From: Inquilinus sp. KBS0705
Lineage (GTDB): Bacteria; Bacteroidota; Bacteroidia; Sphingobacteriales; Sphingobacteriaceae
Assembly (NCBI GenBank): GCA_005938025.2
Contig: VCCI02000001.1
Location: 2,232,001-2,296,000, forward strand
Length of the DNA: 64,000 nucleotides
Reading direction: 5' to 3'
In this document: one piece after another, positions 45,034 through 54,662 of the stretch
Position numbering within the stretch: position 1 is the stretch's first letter
Layout of the letters: each line of letters starts with the position of its first letter
Notes under the pieces: model-generated
Seen by the model: the letters and a program-made list of their open reading frames with translations, nothing else
The model's database searches: none
What the model was told of the DNA's origin: nothing
Program-made: the position numbers and the translations under genes

Positions 45034-46035
45034 TTATTTTAAGGTTAAGCGCTGCTGATCGTCTATAATATCGGCAGCAATTTCATCAAGTGTGGTGGTT
45101 ACACTGCCTACTTGCCTTATCACTATTGCTGCGGCATGGTTGGCCAGCTCGCAAGCCTCGGTTAAATCAAAACCCGATGCTAAAAAGTAGGCTATAGTAG
45201 CCAGTACAGTATCACCTGCCCCGGTAACATCAAATACTTCGGTAGCTTTTACAGGCAGCAGCACATACGATGTATTGTCTACTATGATCATGCCTTCTTC
45301 TGATAGGGTTACCACCAGGTAAGTAGCGTCGGTTTGTTCTAAAACTACCCTTGCAGCAACCAATACTTCGTCGATGGTTTCCAGCTGGTCCATTTTTGTG
45401 GCAAGCGCCAGCTCATGCCGGTTAGGCTTAATAATAAAAGCACCCCGGTATTTTTTATAATTGGTTCCTTTGGGGTCTATTATTACCGCTTTACCGGCAA
45501 GGTTGGCTAATTCGATAACACGACGTGTTACCGGTAAAGAAAGCAGCCCTTTGTTGTAATCAGATAAAACAACAATATCAGCCGCTTCAATATCATTTAT
45601 TAAAGTATCTATTAGTTCATGCTCCTTATCTGTGCTTAAAGCATTGGTTGTTTCACTATCAACCCGGGCTATTTGGTAGCTATCGGCCATAATACGGGTT
45701 TTAACCGTGGTATTACGGGCGTTATCGATAACAATGTTATCAGTATTTACTCCCGCATCATTTAACATATTCCTAAGCTGATAGCCCGAAGAATCGTTAC
45801 CTACTACACTTCCAATGCTTACAACCGCCCCTAAAGCAATAAGGTTTTGCGCCACATTGCCTGCACCGCCAAGGGTGTAATGCTCATTCTTAAGCCTTAC
45901 TACAGGTACGGGTGCTTCGGGCGATAACCTTGTGGCTTTGCCAATAAGGTAATGGTCAAGCATTAAGTCGCCTATAACCAAAACCGATGGTTGTTTATTT
46001 AATTCTTTTAAGTGACCAAGTATTTCTGTGCGCAT
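45034..46035 (-). CDS. hldA: D-glycero-beta-D-manno-heptose 7-phosphate kinase
   Basis: 333 residues, PfkB/ribokinase family. The N-terminal VLVIGDLMLDHYLIGKATR and the C-terminal FDVTGAGDTVLATIAYFL (catalytic Asp) are the RfaE1/HldE N-terminal signature. It phosphorylates heptose 7-phosphate at C1. First gene of the heptose module, 45 bases after the initiating transferase gene. Confidence 0.92.
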   Translation of the reverse strand: MRTEILGHLKELNKQPSVLVIGDLMLDHYLIGKATRLSPEAPVPVVRLKNEHYTLGGAGNVAQNLIALGAVVSIGSVVGNDSSGYQLRNMLNDAGVNTDNIVIDNARNTTVKTRIMADSYQIARVDSETTNALSTDKEHELIDTLINDIEAADIVVLSDYNKGLLSLPVTRRVIELANLAGKAVIIDPKGTNYKKYRGAFIIKPNRHELALATKMDQLETIDEVLVAARVVLEQTDATYLVVTLSEEGMIIVDNTSYVLLPVKATEVFDVTGAGDTVLATIAYFLASGFDLTEACELANHAAAIVIRQVGSVTTTLDEIAADIIDDQQRLTLK

Positions 46036-46080
46036 AATAATTCGATTTATGTCTAACGTTTAACAATTATGATTTATATG

Positions 46081-47448
46081 CTAATAAGCATTATCATCTC
46101 CTTTAAATACCTGTACTATCGTCATCAAAACTATCTTCAGGTCTAAACCCATTGACCAGTTTTCGAGGTACCAGATATCGTGCTCTATCCTTTTTTGCAT
46201 CAGCGAAGGGTCGGTAGTCTCGCCCCTATAGCCTTTCACCTGAGCCCAACCGGTTATACCCGATTTTAGAAAGTGCCTAACCATGTATTGATTAATGATC
46301 TGGCTGTATTCTTTGGTCATGGTAAGGATGTGTGGGCGCGGGCCAATAACGCTCATGTCGCCTAATAGCACGTTTATAAATTGCGGCAGCTCGTCTAAAC
46401 TTGTCTTCCGCAAAAAACGGCCAATTTTGGTAACACGCGCATCGTCTTTTGTAGCCTGCCTTTCGCCGGCATTCATGCGCATGCTTCTAAATTTGTAGCA
46501 CACAAAGGTTTTGTTATCCTTACCGCTGCGTAACTGCTTAAACAGTATAGGCCCCGGGCTTTGCATCTTAATGATCAACCCGATTATAGGATACAACCAG
46601 CTTAAAATAAATACTATTACCAGCAAGCTAAATACAATATCAAATACCCGTTTCTTTACCCTGTTCTCTATATCTTCTAATGGCTCGTGGCGGTGGCTTA
46701 GCACTGCAAAATCGCCCAAGTAGCTCACCTGCAAGTGGTTTAGCATTGATGACGACATATCTGGCACCAGTTTTAACCTCAAGCAATTCCTTTCTGCCTC
46801 GCGCTGCAACAGCGGATACTCATTCATCCGTTCGGGCGACAAGGACAGATAGACATCCCTGATACCAGAATCGGCCGCCTCTTTTATTTGCGCAACTATG
46901 GATGGCAAGATATTGCCATTGCTATCCAGGTAAGATGTATCGTCCCTGGTAAGGAATCCTTCAAATGCAAAGTGGCTATCGCTATCTTTAAAAAACCCGG
47001 CCAGGCGCAGGGCGTTAACGCTTGCACCCAATACCGCCACCGACCTTGTTAACTTAAAATACTTTTTAAGCAGATTCTCTAACAAGAAATATATCAGCCT
47101 GTTTAAAAACAGCCCGGCAAGCATGGTAAGGTAAAATACGTTTGCCAGAACAAAGGTACCATTCCCCTTTACTATCAATATATAAGGGAAAAACAGCAGC
47201 GTAAACAGCAGGAAGCTTTTAAAAGTTAAGCTGTATATATGCTTAAGGGTGCTTTGGTACCTGCGCCCATATAAACCAAAATAAATAGCCGAAAATACCC
47301 ATAGGTAATTCACTATTATCAACTGGCTTATCGCGTTTTTAAAGCTGATGCCGGTGTATCCAAAAGCGTTTACAAATGCCAGATTAGTGATAACTATATC
47401 AGTAAATGACAAAACAAGGTATACTATGTAGAGGTAGCGTGTTTTCAT
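46081..47448 (-). CDS. Undecaprenyl-phosphate sugar-1-phosphate transferase (WcaJ-like)
   Basis: 455 residues. Five predicted helices and a CoA-binding-like middle domain (about 130-260), then the bacterial sugar-transferase domain from about 265: KKRVFDIVFSLLVIVF, CYKFRSMRMNAGER, RFLRKTSLDELPQFINVL and GPRPHILTMTKEYS. It transfers a sugar 1-phosphate, probably glucose, to undecaprenyl phosphate and starts the repeat unit. The Asp-Glu pair in SLDELPQ is the catalytic site. Confidence 0.94.
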   Translation of the reverse strand: MKTRYLYIVYLVLSFTDIVITNLAFVNAFGYTGISFKNAISQLIIVNYLWVFSAIYFGLYGRRYQSTLKHIYSLTFKSFLLFTLLFFPYILIVKGNGTFVLANVFYLTMLAGLFLNRLIYFLLENLLKKYFKLTRSVAVLGASVNALRLAGFFKDSDSHFAFEGFLTRDDTSYLDSNGNILPSIVAQIKEAADSGIRDVYLSLSPERMNEYPLLQREAERNCLRLKLVPDMSSSMLNHLQVSYLGDFAVLSHRHEPLEDIENRVKKRVFDIVFSLLVIVFILSWLYPIIGLIIKMQSPGPILFKQLRSGKDNKTFVCYKFRSMRMNAGERQATKDDARVTKIGRFLRKTSLDELPQFINVLLGDMSVIGPRPHILTMTKEYSQIINQYMVRHFLKSGITGWAQVKGYRGETTDPSLMQKRIEHDIWYLENWSMGLDLKIVLMTIVQVFKGDDNAY

Positions 47449-47499
47449 AGTATTGAATGATTAAGGTGATGATAAAATAGGTGGGGTACTGGTAATCTA

Positions 47500-48831
47500 C
47501 TATGCCTTAGCGGGTTGTAACTGAACCACACTCTTGCGGCCAACACTATTGTAGTAAAAGCCAAGCGCTTCCATTTTATCGGTGCTATATAGGTTGCGGC
47601 CATCAAATATTACTTTGCTTGTAAGCTTGCTGGCTATCATATCAAAATCAGGATTTTTAAAAACACCCCACTCTGTTATTACCAACAATGCGTCTGCACC
47701 ATCAAGCGCTGCATACTGGTCATCAGCATAGGTAATTTTATCGCCTAAAATTGTTTTCACATTACCCATCGCCTCAGGGTCATAAACTACAACTTGCGCC
47801 CCGGCGTTTAAAAGCTCGTTGATAATATATAATGACGGTGCTTCGCGGATGTCATCCGTCTCCGGTTTAAATGCAAGGCCCCACAACGCAAATGTTTTGC
47901 CTTCGAGTTCGCCATTGTAGTATTTTTTAAGCTTATCAACCATAGTTTTACGCTGCAATATGTTTACTTCCATTACTGCGTTAAGTATCTTAAAGTCGTA
48001 AGCATTTGTATTTGCCGAATGGGCCAACGCTTGCACATCCTTAGGGAAACAGCTACCCCCGTAACCAATGCCCGGGAACAAGAAGCGTTTACCTATACGT
48101 TCATCTGCACCTATACCCAACCTTACCATGTTTACATCGGCGCCAATCAATTCGCAAAAGTTGGCTATCTCGTTCATGAAGGATATTTTGGTAGCCAAAA
48201 ACGAGTTGGCTGCATATTTGGTTAACTCTGAAGAGCGCTCATCCATAAAAATGATGGGGTTACCCTGGCGCACATAAGGAGCATAAAGCTCAGTAAGCAT
48301 TGCTTTTGCACGCTCATCCCTGGTGCCTACTACTATTCTATCAGGTTTCATAAAATCTTCAACCGCTACACCTTCGCGTAAAAACTCCGGGTTAGATACC
48401 ACGGCTACTTCCACATCGGTATATCGCTCAAAAACAGCTTTAACTTTATCTGCCGTACCTACCGGCACAGTTGATTTGGTAACGATAACTTTGAATGACG
48501 TTATAAGCAAAGCAATATCGCGCGATGCGTTAAGCACATAACTCAAATCGGCTGCCCCATCTTCGCCCGGAGGGGTTGGTAACGCCAGGAATATGATCTC
48601 GGCATCAGCTACCGCTGCGGCAAGGTCGGATGTAAAATGCAAGCGATCTTCGCTAATGTTACGATGAAAAAGAGCGTTTATTCCCGGTTCGTAAATTGGC
48701 AATAAGCCGCTTTTCATCATTTTTACCTTCTTTTCATCAATGTCAACACAAGTAACGGTGTTTCCGGTTTCTGCAAGGCAAGTACCTGTTACAAGGCCTA
48801 CATAGCCAGTTCCAATAACAGCAATTTTCAT
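47500..48831 (-). CDS. ugd: UDP-glucose 6-dehydrogenase
   Basis: 443 residues. NAD-binding GTGYVGLVTGTCLAE at residues 7-21 and catalytic Cys261 in GIGYGGSCFPKDV. It oxidises UDP-glucose twice to UDP-glucuronate, which suggests that the exopolysaccharide contains glucuronic acid or a sugar derived from it and is acidic. Confidence 0.96.
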   Translation of the reverse strand: MKIAVIGTGYVGLVTGTCLAETGNTVTCVDIDEKKVKMMKSGLLPIYEPGINALFHRNISEDRLHFTSDLAAAVADAEIIFLALPTPPGEDGAADLSYVLNASRDIALLITSFKVIVTKSTVPVGTADKVKAVFERYTDVEVAVVSNPEFLREGVAVEDFMKPDRIVVGTRDERAKAMLTELYAPYVRQGNPIIFMDERSSELTKYAANSFLATKISFMNEIANFCELIGADVNMVRLGIGADERIGKRFLFPGIGYGGSCFPKDVQALAHSANTNAYDFKILNAVMEVNILQRKTMVDKLKKYYNGELEGKTFALWGLAFKPETDDIREAPSLYIINELLNAGAQVVVYDPEAMGNVKTILGDKITYADDQYAALDGADALLVITEWGVFKNPDFDMIASKLTSKVIFDGRNLYSTDKMEALGFYYNSVGRKSVVQLQPAKA

Positions 48832-48856
48832 AGTGGTTTTTGTTTTATATTGTTAA

Positions 48857-49750
48857 TTAATCGCGATGAGCTGATTTGCCCATGCTTACTTTAAATTTTT
48901 CGTGAGCGGTGATAACAGAAAGATAGTACCTCAAATAAAAAACCAATAGTTTTTGATTTATGTGCATATCCTTCCCCTTTTTGATAATAAGCTTGATACT
49001 TTTAATAGGCGGGCGCAGGTCATAAACCAGCTGAAAAAGGGATTTGAAAAAATTAGGCCCGGGGGGCATATCAAAACCTGCCTGCCCGCCCCCTACACGC
49101 TTGGCCTTTTTAACCAGCTCGCTTAAGCGATGCCTGGCCGGATGGCTAACTATTACATTATCGGCGTATAAAATAGGGTAATTGGCATCTCGGGCCCTTA
49201 CCGACCATTCGTAGTCGCCGCCCGAAAGCAGGTCTTCTTTAAACAGCCCTACTGCGTCAAAAACGGAACGGTAGCTAAACATGTTCGCCGTAACGCCGGT
49301 GCCATCCTGTTCAACATATACCTCCTGGTTAAACGCGTAAACTTTTTCGTAAAGTTCGGCGTTGGTTAATTTATTAGATTTATAGTAGAGCCTTATTTTA
49401 CCTGCTATTCGGTAAATTGCCTGGTCGCTCTCAAAGATGCGTACAGCGTTGGCTATCCAATCTTTATCGGGTATACAATCCGAATCTGTAAAGCCAAGTA
49501 TTTCGCCTTTTGATATTCGGATGCCGGCATTACGCGCACTGTACGAACCGGGCTTCTCCTCGGTTATAACACTACAATTTTTCGGAATAAAGAATCCTTC
49601 GGGGATTTTATCTCCCACGTTATTATTTACTATAATTATTTCAAAAAATTCCGCGGGATATTCCTGCGTAGCCAGCGATTGTAAACAAAGCGACAACCGC
49701 GCCCAGTCTTTAAAAGCAGGGATGATGATTGAGACAGATTTATGGGTCAT
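48857..49750 (-). CDS. GT2 glycosyltransferase
   Basis: 297 residues, GT-A fold. SIIIPAFKDWARLSLCLQSL at the N-terminus, DxD-type motif TDSDC near residue 93 and GGDYEWSVRA (catalytic ED-type region) near 180. It adds one sugar to the growing repeat unit on the cytoplasmic side. Donor and linkage unknown. It ends 25 bases before ugd. Confidence 0.92.
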   Translation of the reverse strand: MTHKSVSIIIPAFKDWARLSLCLQSLATQEYPAEFFEIIIVNNNVGDKIPEGFFIPKNCSVITEEKPGSYSARNAGIRISKGEILGFTDSDCIPDKDWIANAVRIFESDQAIYRIAGKIRLYYKSNKLTNAELYEKVYAFNQEVYVEQDGTGVTANMFSYRSVFDAVGLFKEDLLSGGDYEWSVRARDANYPILYADNVIVSHPARHRLSELVKKAKRVGGGQAGFDMPPGPNFFKSLFQLVYDLRPPIKSIKLIIKKGKDMHINQKLLVFYLRYYLSVITAHEKFKVSMGKSAHRD

Positions 49751-49764
49751 ATAGGTAGTGTAGT

Positions 49765-50673
49765 TTAAGTTGATTTGAGCAGTGGTTGGTTAATAGATTG
49801 TAAAAAACGCTTTAGTTTAAGGCGCATAACCGTCATCAGGCCTACGCGCAAATGGTATTGCTGCAATAAGCTGTTGGCATAATCCGGAAACATGTGGTTA
49901 CTTCTCATTATCTCGGTATAGATGTATGCATCTACCGCCCGCGCAAGATCATCGGTAAGCATGTTGCGATACCTTAGCTCGTTCCTTATTTTCAATCTTA
50001 GTGCAATACGGTTATTCAGAATTGTTTTTAGCTTGCTACTGCTGGTGCTTTTTGATACCGAATCGCCTGAGAAGTGCACTATAGTGTTTTGTAGGTTGTC
50101 GGCAACTACATGGCAATTGCTTTTCAACATCCTGAACATCAAGTCATACTCCTGCGAAGAGCTTAACTCCTCGTCCCATCCGCTAACTTTTAGCAACGAC
50201 GACCTGCGCCATAAGTTTGAACTTGTGATACCCAGGTTTGAGGTTATCAAACCTTTCCAAACATCCTTTTTATTATGGCGTATCACCTCAAAGCTGGATT
50301 TAGGCAAGGTATATTTTAACCGGCACTCACCCGCAACTACATCTGCATTGGTTTTGTTGGCCAGGTGTATTTGCCGCGATATTTTTTGGGGCAGCAATTC
50401 ATCATCGGCATCCAAAAATTGGATCCACTCGCCTTTGGCTTTGTATAATCCATGGTTACGCGCTGCGGGTGCTCCCTTTTTGGTTTCGTTGTATACCGTA
50501 ATCAGATCGGGATGCCTGGCTTGCAAATCTCTGATAACGTTTAAGGTTTCGTCTGTAGAGTTATTATTTACCAGTATTATCTCAGCTACGATATAATCTT
50601 GCTGAAAAACACTGTTAATTGCGCGGTGTATAAAGCCGGCACAGTTGTGACAGGGAATAATTACCGATACCAT
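49765..50673 (-). CDS. GT2 glycosyltransferase
   Basis: 302 residues, GT-A fold. Starts MVSVIIPCHNCAGFIHRAIN, with NNNSTDET and the DxD-type LDADDE near residue 93, and a C-terminal helical region. It extends the repeat unit. 14 bases separate it from the following GT2 gene. Confidence 0.92.
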   Translation of the reverse strand: MVSVIIPCHNCAGFIHRAINSVFQQDYIVAEIILVNNNSTDETLNVIRDLQARHPDLITVYNETKKGAPAARNHGLYKAKGEWIQFLDADDELLPQKISRQIHLANKTNADVVAGECRLKYTLPKSSFEVIRHNKKDVWKGLITSNLGITSSNLWRRSSLLKVSGWDEELSSSQEYDLMFRMLKSNCHVVADNLQNTIVHFSGDSVSKSTSSSKLKTILNNRIALRLKIRNELRYRNMLTDDLARAVDAYIYTEIMRSNHMFPDYANSLLQQYHLRVGLMTVMRLKLKRFLQSINQPLLKST

Positions 50674-50688
50674 AAGATTTATGTTTAT

Positions 50689-52146
50689 TTATTTTTTAAA
50701 TGCCTTTAGTAACTGCAGTAGTTCGGCCTTCATCATTAACCATATAATGGCGAAGTAACTTATAACTGTTAGCACGCCTGTAATTAAATAGTGTACACCC
50801 AATGCCTTTGCCGCAAGAGTTACAATTAATGCTGTAACTGCAGCTACCAGGGGTGCCATTATAGCACCGATAAACTCGGTTAAACTTATTTTTACCGGAA
50901 TAAGATAGTTGAATGTGTATTGTGCAAAAAGCACGATGATGAATTTGTTTAATAATATTGCCCATGCAGCACCTACTACGCCATAGTAATAAATGCCTAT
51001 TGCAAGGCTGGGTAAAAATATAAGCGCTTTCCAAATTTGCTGTTTCATTTCTAAGCCCGGGCGACCCAGGCCGCGCAGCAGGGCAGTATTACCGCTAACC
51101 AAAATATGCAGCATAACCGATACAGACAATATTTTTAAAGGGGCCACCGTATCAAACCATTTGGCACCAAAAACATGTACAATAAAGGCCTCTCCTTCAA
51201 CCGCGAAGTATATCATGATCGGGAAAATGAACAGGCAGTTAAATAGAATTACTTTTAAATAATACCTTTTAAGCGAATGGATGTCGTTTTGTCGCTTGCC
51301 ATAAATGGGGTACATCACACTGTTTATTACAGTCATTAACCGGCCCCTAAAGGTATCGGTAAGCACAAATGCAAGGGTGTAGGTACCTAATGCCGATACG
51401 CCCAGCAGCTTACCTATCAAAAGATAATCGAGGTTATTGTACAGGTAGTTAAGGATATTAGACCCCGTTGTAAAAACGCCGAAGCCAAAAATATCTTTAA
51501 AGGCATCCTTTTCCATTATAAAGGCAGGTTTCCAACGGGTAGCGTTAAAAAACAATGGCATTGCAAAAACCACGGTTGCAACCGTGTTAAACACCAATGC
51601 CCAAACGCCGGCACCCATTAAAGCCATTACCAAAGAGAGTATACCGGCTGCGATATTAGAAGTATTATCTATAAAGGCAAGCTTTTTAAAGTTCATTTGC
51701 TTTGATAGCTGCGCCTTATGTACCAGGTTTACCGGGCTTATAAGTATACCTAAACTTAATATAGGTACAATTAAGCGCAGCAGCGGCTGGTGATAAAACC
51801 ATGCGGCTAAAGGCGCTATAAGCAAGCTCATTAAGGCGTACAGAAATACGGACCATATTACACCAGTCCAAAAAGCGGTGTGGAAATGTGCCGTACGCAG
51901 CTCTTCTTTTTTGCGTTGTACCAGCGCCGAGCCTACGCCCAGGTCGTTAATTACTTGTACAAAACCGGTAAATACGGCTGCCATACCTACCAAACCAAAC
52001 TGGTTTGGAAACAACAGCTTGGCTAACACCAGTTTTAGGCCGAATGCAAATGATTGGTTAACTATCATTTGCAGAAAAGTCCAGATTATACCCGATAAAA
52101 CTTGTTGTTTATCGGATTTTGAAACGCTCTTAAGGGTCGTATCCAT
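50689..52146 (-). CDS. wzx: Wzx-type flippase (MOP superfamily)
   Basis: 485 residues with about 12-14 membrane helices, of the MATE/PST-like polysaccharide transporter family (GIIWTFLQMIVNQSFAFGLKLVLAKLLFPNQFGLVGMA at the start, related to WzxC/AmsL-type flippases). It moves undecaprenyl-diphosphate-linked repeat units across the inner membrane. Confidence 0.92.
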   Translation of the reverse strand: MDTTLKSVSKSDKQQVLSGIIWTFLQMIVNQSFAFGLKLVLAKLLFPNQFGLVGMAAVFTGFVQVINDLGVGSALVQRKKEELRTAHFHTAFWTGVIWSVFLYALMSLLIAPLAAWFYHQPLLRLIVPILSLGILISPVNLVHKAQLSKQMNFKKLAFIDNTSNIAAGILSLVMALMGAGVWALVFNTVATVVFAMPLFFNATRWKPAFIMEKDAFKDIFGFGVFTTGSNILNYLYNNLDYLLIGKLLGVSALGTYTLAFVLTDTFRGRLMTVINSVMYPIYGKRQNDIHSLKRYYLKVILFNCLFIFPIMIYFAVEGEAFIVHVFGAKWFDTVAPLKILSVSVMLHILVSGNTALLRGLGRPGLEMKQQIWKALIFLPSLAIGIYYYGVVGAAWAILLNKFIIVLFAQYTFNYLIPVKISLTEFIGAIMAPLVAAVTALIVTLAAKALGVHYLITGVLTVISYFAIIWLMMKAELLQLLKAFKK

Positions 52147-52171
52147 TAATTTGTGGGGGTTGTGTAAGTTT

Positions 52172-53407
52172 TTACCTGTTTACAGACAAGCCATCTGCAA
52201 CATGGCTTGTCGCCGACGATGGCAGCTTTGTAATTACAGCGTTGTAAAGTTGTGTATGTTTATCTATGTAGTTTTCTACCGAAAACTTGTTTAACTGGCC
52301 GGCACAATTTTGCCGCTTTGTAACAATCTCGGACCGGTTATCAATTATGTGCTTAACCATTGAAGTAAGATGCCCGCTTTCCGGTGAGAACAGCCATGAG
52401 GAAGACGGATCGTAGAGTTCTTTAAGCCCGCCCCTATCCGATTGGCAAACCGGTACCGAGTACGATAAAGCCTCTATCACTATACGGCCAAAGGGTTCGT
52501 TCCATAAAGCCGGCACCAATAGTACATCTACCTGCTGGTAAAAGTTTTCGGGCTTTACAACTCCTAAAAACTCGTAGTTTATACCGGTAAGTTTTTGTTT
52601 AAGCTGTTGAATAAATGGCTCGGAGCCTTTACCGGCCAAAAGCAGTTTTACCCGCTTTTTTTGCTCGGGCGATAACGCTGCAAGTTCGTCTGCCATGTAA
52701 TCAACGCCTTTGTCCATCTCAAGGCGGCCTATGTATCCAAATGTTATCACGGCCTCATCGCGGTTATATACTGTCGGCTTATAGTTAACAGCGGCTACTG
52801 CGTTATAAATAACTTGTGCCTTTTTGCCAACCTCGGGTACAAAGGCCGTGTATTTATCAAGGATAAATTCGCTTATGGCTATTAACCTGTCTGGCAGGGA
52901 AAGAAAGTTTCTTTTAACAACACTTGTGGTTTCGCAGGCAGCACATATGCGCTCACAGTTTTTGCCATTATACATATTGCACTTATGGCAAAGTATGTAG
53001 TAGTCGCGCATGGAATGTACCAGTGGTATTTTTGCCGCCTTTATGGTAAACCATAACATTGGCGAAAAGCCCTGTATACTGTTGGTGTGGGCAATGTCCG
53101 GTTGTATCCGTTTTAAAATAGCTGATATCTTAAAATGATATAGCAAGTTAAACGAATCAAAAAGATGCCAGAAAATTTTGGCAACCGGCGACTTACGGGC
53201 GGCATTGTACCCATTATATATATTTTGTTGCTTTATGCTGATTACGGTTACACCATTTACCCGGTACAATTCGTCTTGCAAGCCGGTGGTAAGCACGTAT
53301 ACCTGGTGCCCAGCATTTACCAATCCCTCCGCCAGTAGCTTTACAGATAATTCTGCACCGCCAACAAACGCAGGATAATAATAGCTGTTGCTTAATAAAA
53401 CCTTCAT
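52172..53407 (-). CDS. GT4 glycosyltransferase
   Basis: 411 residues, GT-B fold: YYYPAFVGGAELSVKLLAEGL (acceptor domain) and WNEPFGRIVIEALSYSVPV (EX7E donor motif) near 310. An unusual cysteine cluster around residues 138-156 (CHKC, CERICAAC) may bind zinc. Its start overlaps the stop of the upstream GT4 gene by four bases. Confidence 0.92.
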   Translation of the reverse strand: MKVLLSNSYYYPAFVGGAELSVKLLAEGLVNAGHQVYVLTTGLQDELYRVNGVTVISIKQQNIYNGYNAARKSPVAKIFWHLFDSFNLLYHFKISAILKRIQPDIAHTNSIQGFSPMLWFTIKAAKIPLVHSMRDYYILCHKCNMYNGKNCERICAACETTSVVKRNFLSLPDRLIAISEFILDKYTAFVPEVGKKAQVIYNAVAAVNYKPTVYNRDEAVITFGYIGRLEMDKGVDYMADELAALSPEQKKRVKLLLAGKGSEPFIQQLKQKLTGINYEFLGVVKPENFYQQVDVLLVPALWNEPFGRIVIEALSYSVPVCQSDRGGLKELYDPSSSWLFSPESGHLTSMVKHIIDNRSEIVTKRQNCAGQLNKFSVENYIDKHTQLYNAVITKLPSSATSHVADGLSVNR

Positions 53408-54573
53408 GCTACCACCGTATGTTTTACGTCGGTTATAATATCTGCAGGCAGCGGTTTTGCGGCGAAATACTTTTCGTTTACAAAGTTCCTTATCTTTTCA
53501 ACAAAAGCACTTTCGTCAAAAGTTTCGGCATGGCTGCGTATAAATTCAGGTGAAAATTCAAGTGTTTCAAACTTGTATACAGCCTGCTTAAGCCCGTCTT
53601 TTGTCTGTTCATTAAAAAACAATGCGGTTGCCTTTAACGAGTCGCCGGTATAGGGTATCATGGTTTCAAGCACGCCGCCTTTACCATAGGCAATTACCGG
53701 CCTACCCGAAGCATTTGCCTCTAATGGTGTGATGCCGTAATCCTCTAATTGCGGGAAGATAAAAGCCTTACAGTTGGCATAAACTGTAGAAAGTTCATCG
53801 CTGGTTAGGCCGCTCAATATGGTAACATTTGGCCCTGATTGCTTTCTGATCTGGCTTTCGCGAGATCCTTTCCCAACAATCACTAATTTTTTCTCTGGCA
53901 TTTCGCTAAATGCCTCCAAAACCATATCTACCTTTTTATATGACTCGAACCGTGATACTACAAGATAGTACTCACCGGGCCGTTGCGCCAGGTAAAAATT
54001 ATCGCACTTAACAGAGGGATTAATTATGGTTACTTCGTTTTTTGGCTGATACGCCATTTGTATGCGTGGCAACACCTCGCGCGAATTGGTTATAAACCAA
54101 TCTGTACGATTAGCAAAGCTTTGGTCAAAGCCTCTTAAGTATCCTATTACTTTATTATACAACACCCTTTTTAGTGGGTTTGCCTTAAGTACCCGCTCAT
54201 ACGATTCGGTACTAAAAACCAGCCTGAATGGGTTATGGCAATAGGTTATCACTATTGTGTTAGGTCCCGTTTTAACATACTTGGCGCAATGTGTGGTTGA
54301 TTGTAAAACAACATCGTAGTCACTTACATCTAATTGTTGCATTGCCATAATCCCAAACGGGAAGTAAAAGCGTTTTACATTTTTTTCACTTTTTATGATC
54401 TTACCAAACCATGTCGTTTTTATGTTACAATTTTTAAACTCGGGGTACGTGTTTGAAGCATCGTAACTAAGTGTGTATACAGGCGCCTCGGGGAAGGCGT
54501 TATGAAAGCTAAGCGCAACTTGTTCTGCGCCCCCTTTGCATACCAGGTTATCATGTACAATTGCAATTTTCAT
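53404..54573 (-). CDS. GT4 glycosyltransferase
   Basis: 389 residues, GT-B fold. VHDNLVCKGGAEQVALSFHN at the N-terminus and DYGITPLEANASGRPVIAYG (EX7E) near 280; resembles WbaZ/WcaL-like mannosyl- or glucosyltransferases. Translationally coupled to the next GT4 gene. Confidence 0.92.
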   Translation of the reverse strand: MKIAIVHDNLVCKGGAEQVALSFHNAFPEAPVYTLSYDASNTYPEFKNCNIKTTWFGKIIKSEKNVKRFYFPFGIMAMQQLDVSDYDVVLQSTTHCAKYVKTGPNTIVITYCHNPFRLVFSTESYERVLKANPLKRVLYNKVIGYLRGFDQSFANRTDWFITNSREVLPRIQMAYQPKNEVTIINPSVKCDNFYLAQRPGEYYLVVSRFESYKKVDMVLEAFSEMPEKKLVIVGKGSRESQIRKQSGPNVTILSGLTSDELSTVYANCKAFIFPQLEDYGITPLEANASGRPVIAYGKGGVLETMIPYTGDSLKATALFFNEQTKDGLKQAVYKFETLEFSPEFIRSHAETFDESAFVEKIRNFVNEKYFAAKPLPADIITDVKHTVVA

Positions 54574-54662
54574 AATTAAAGTATTTGTTTTTTAAAAGTA
54601 GATGTATCTATAGAAGTTATTAACCAACTGTTAGCAGCACGATGTTTTGCTGTCTGATGCGA

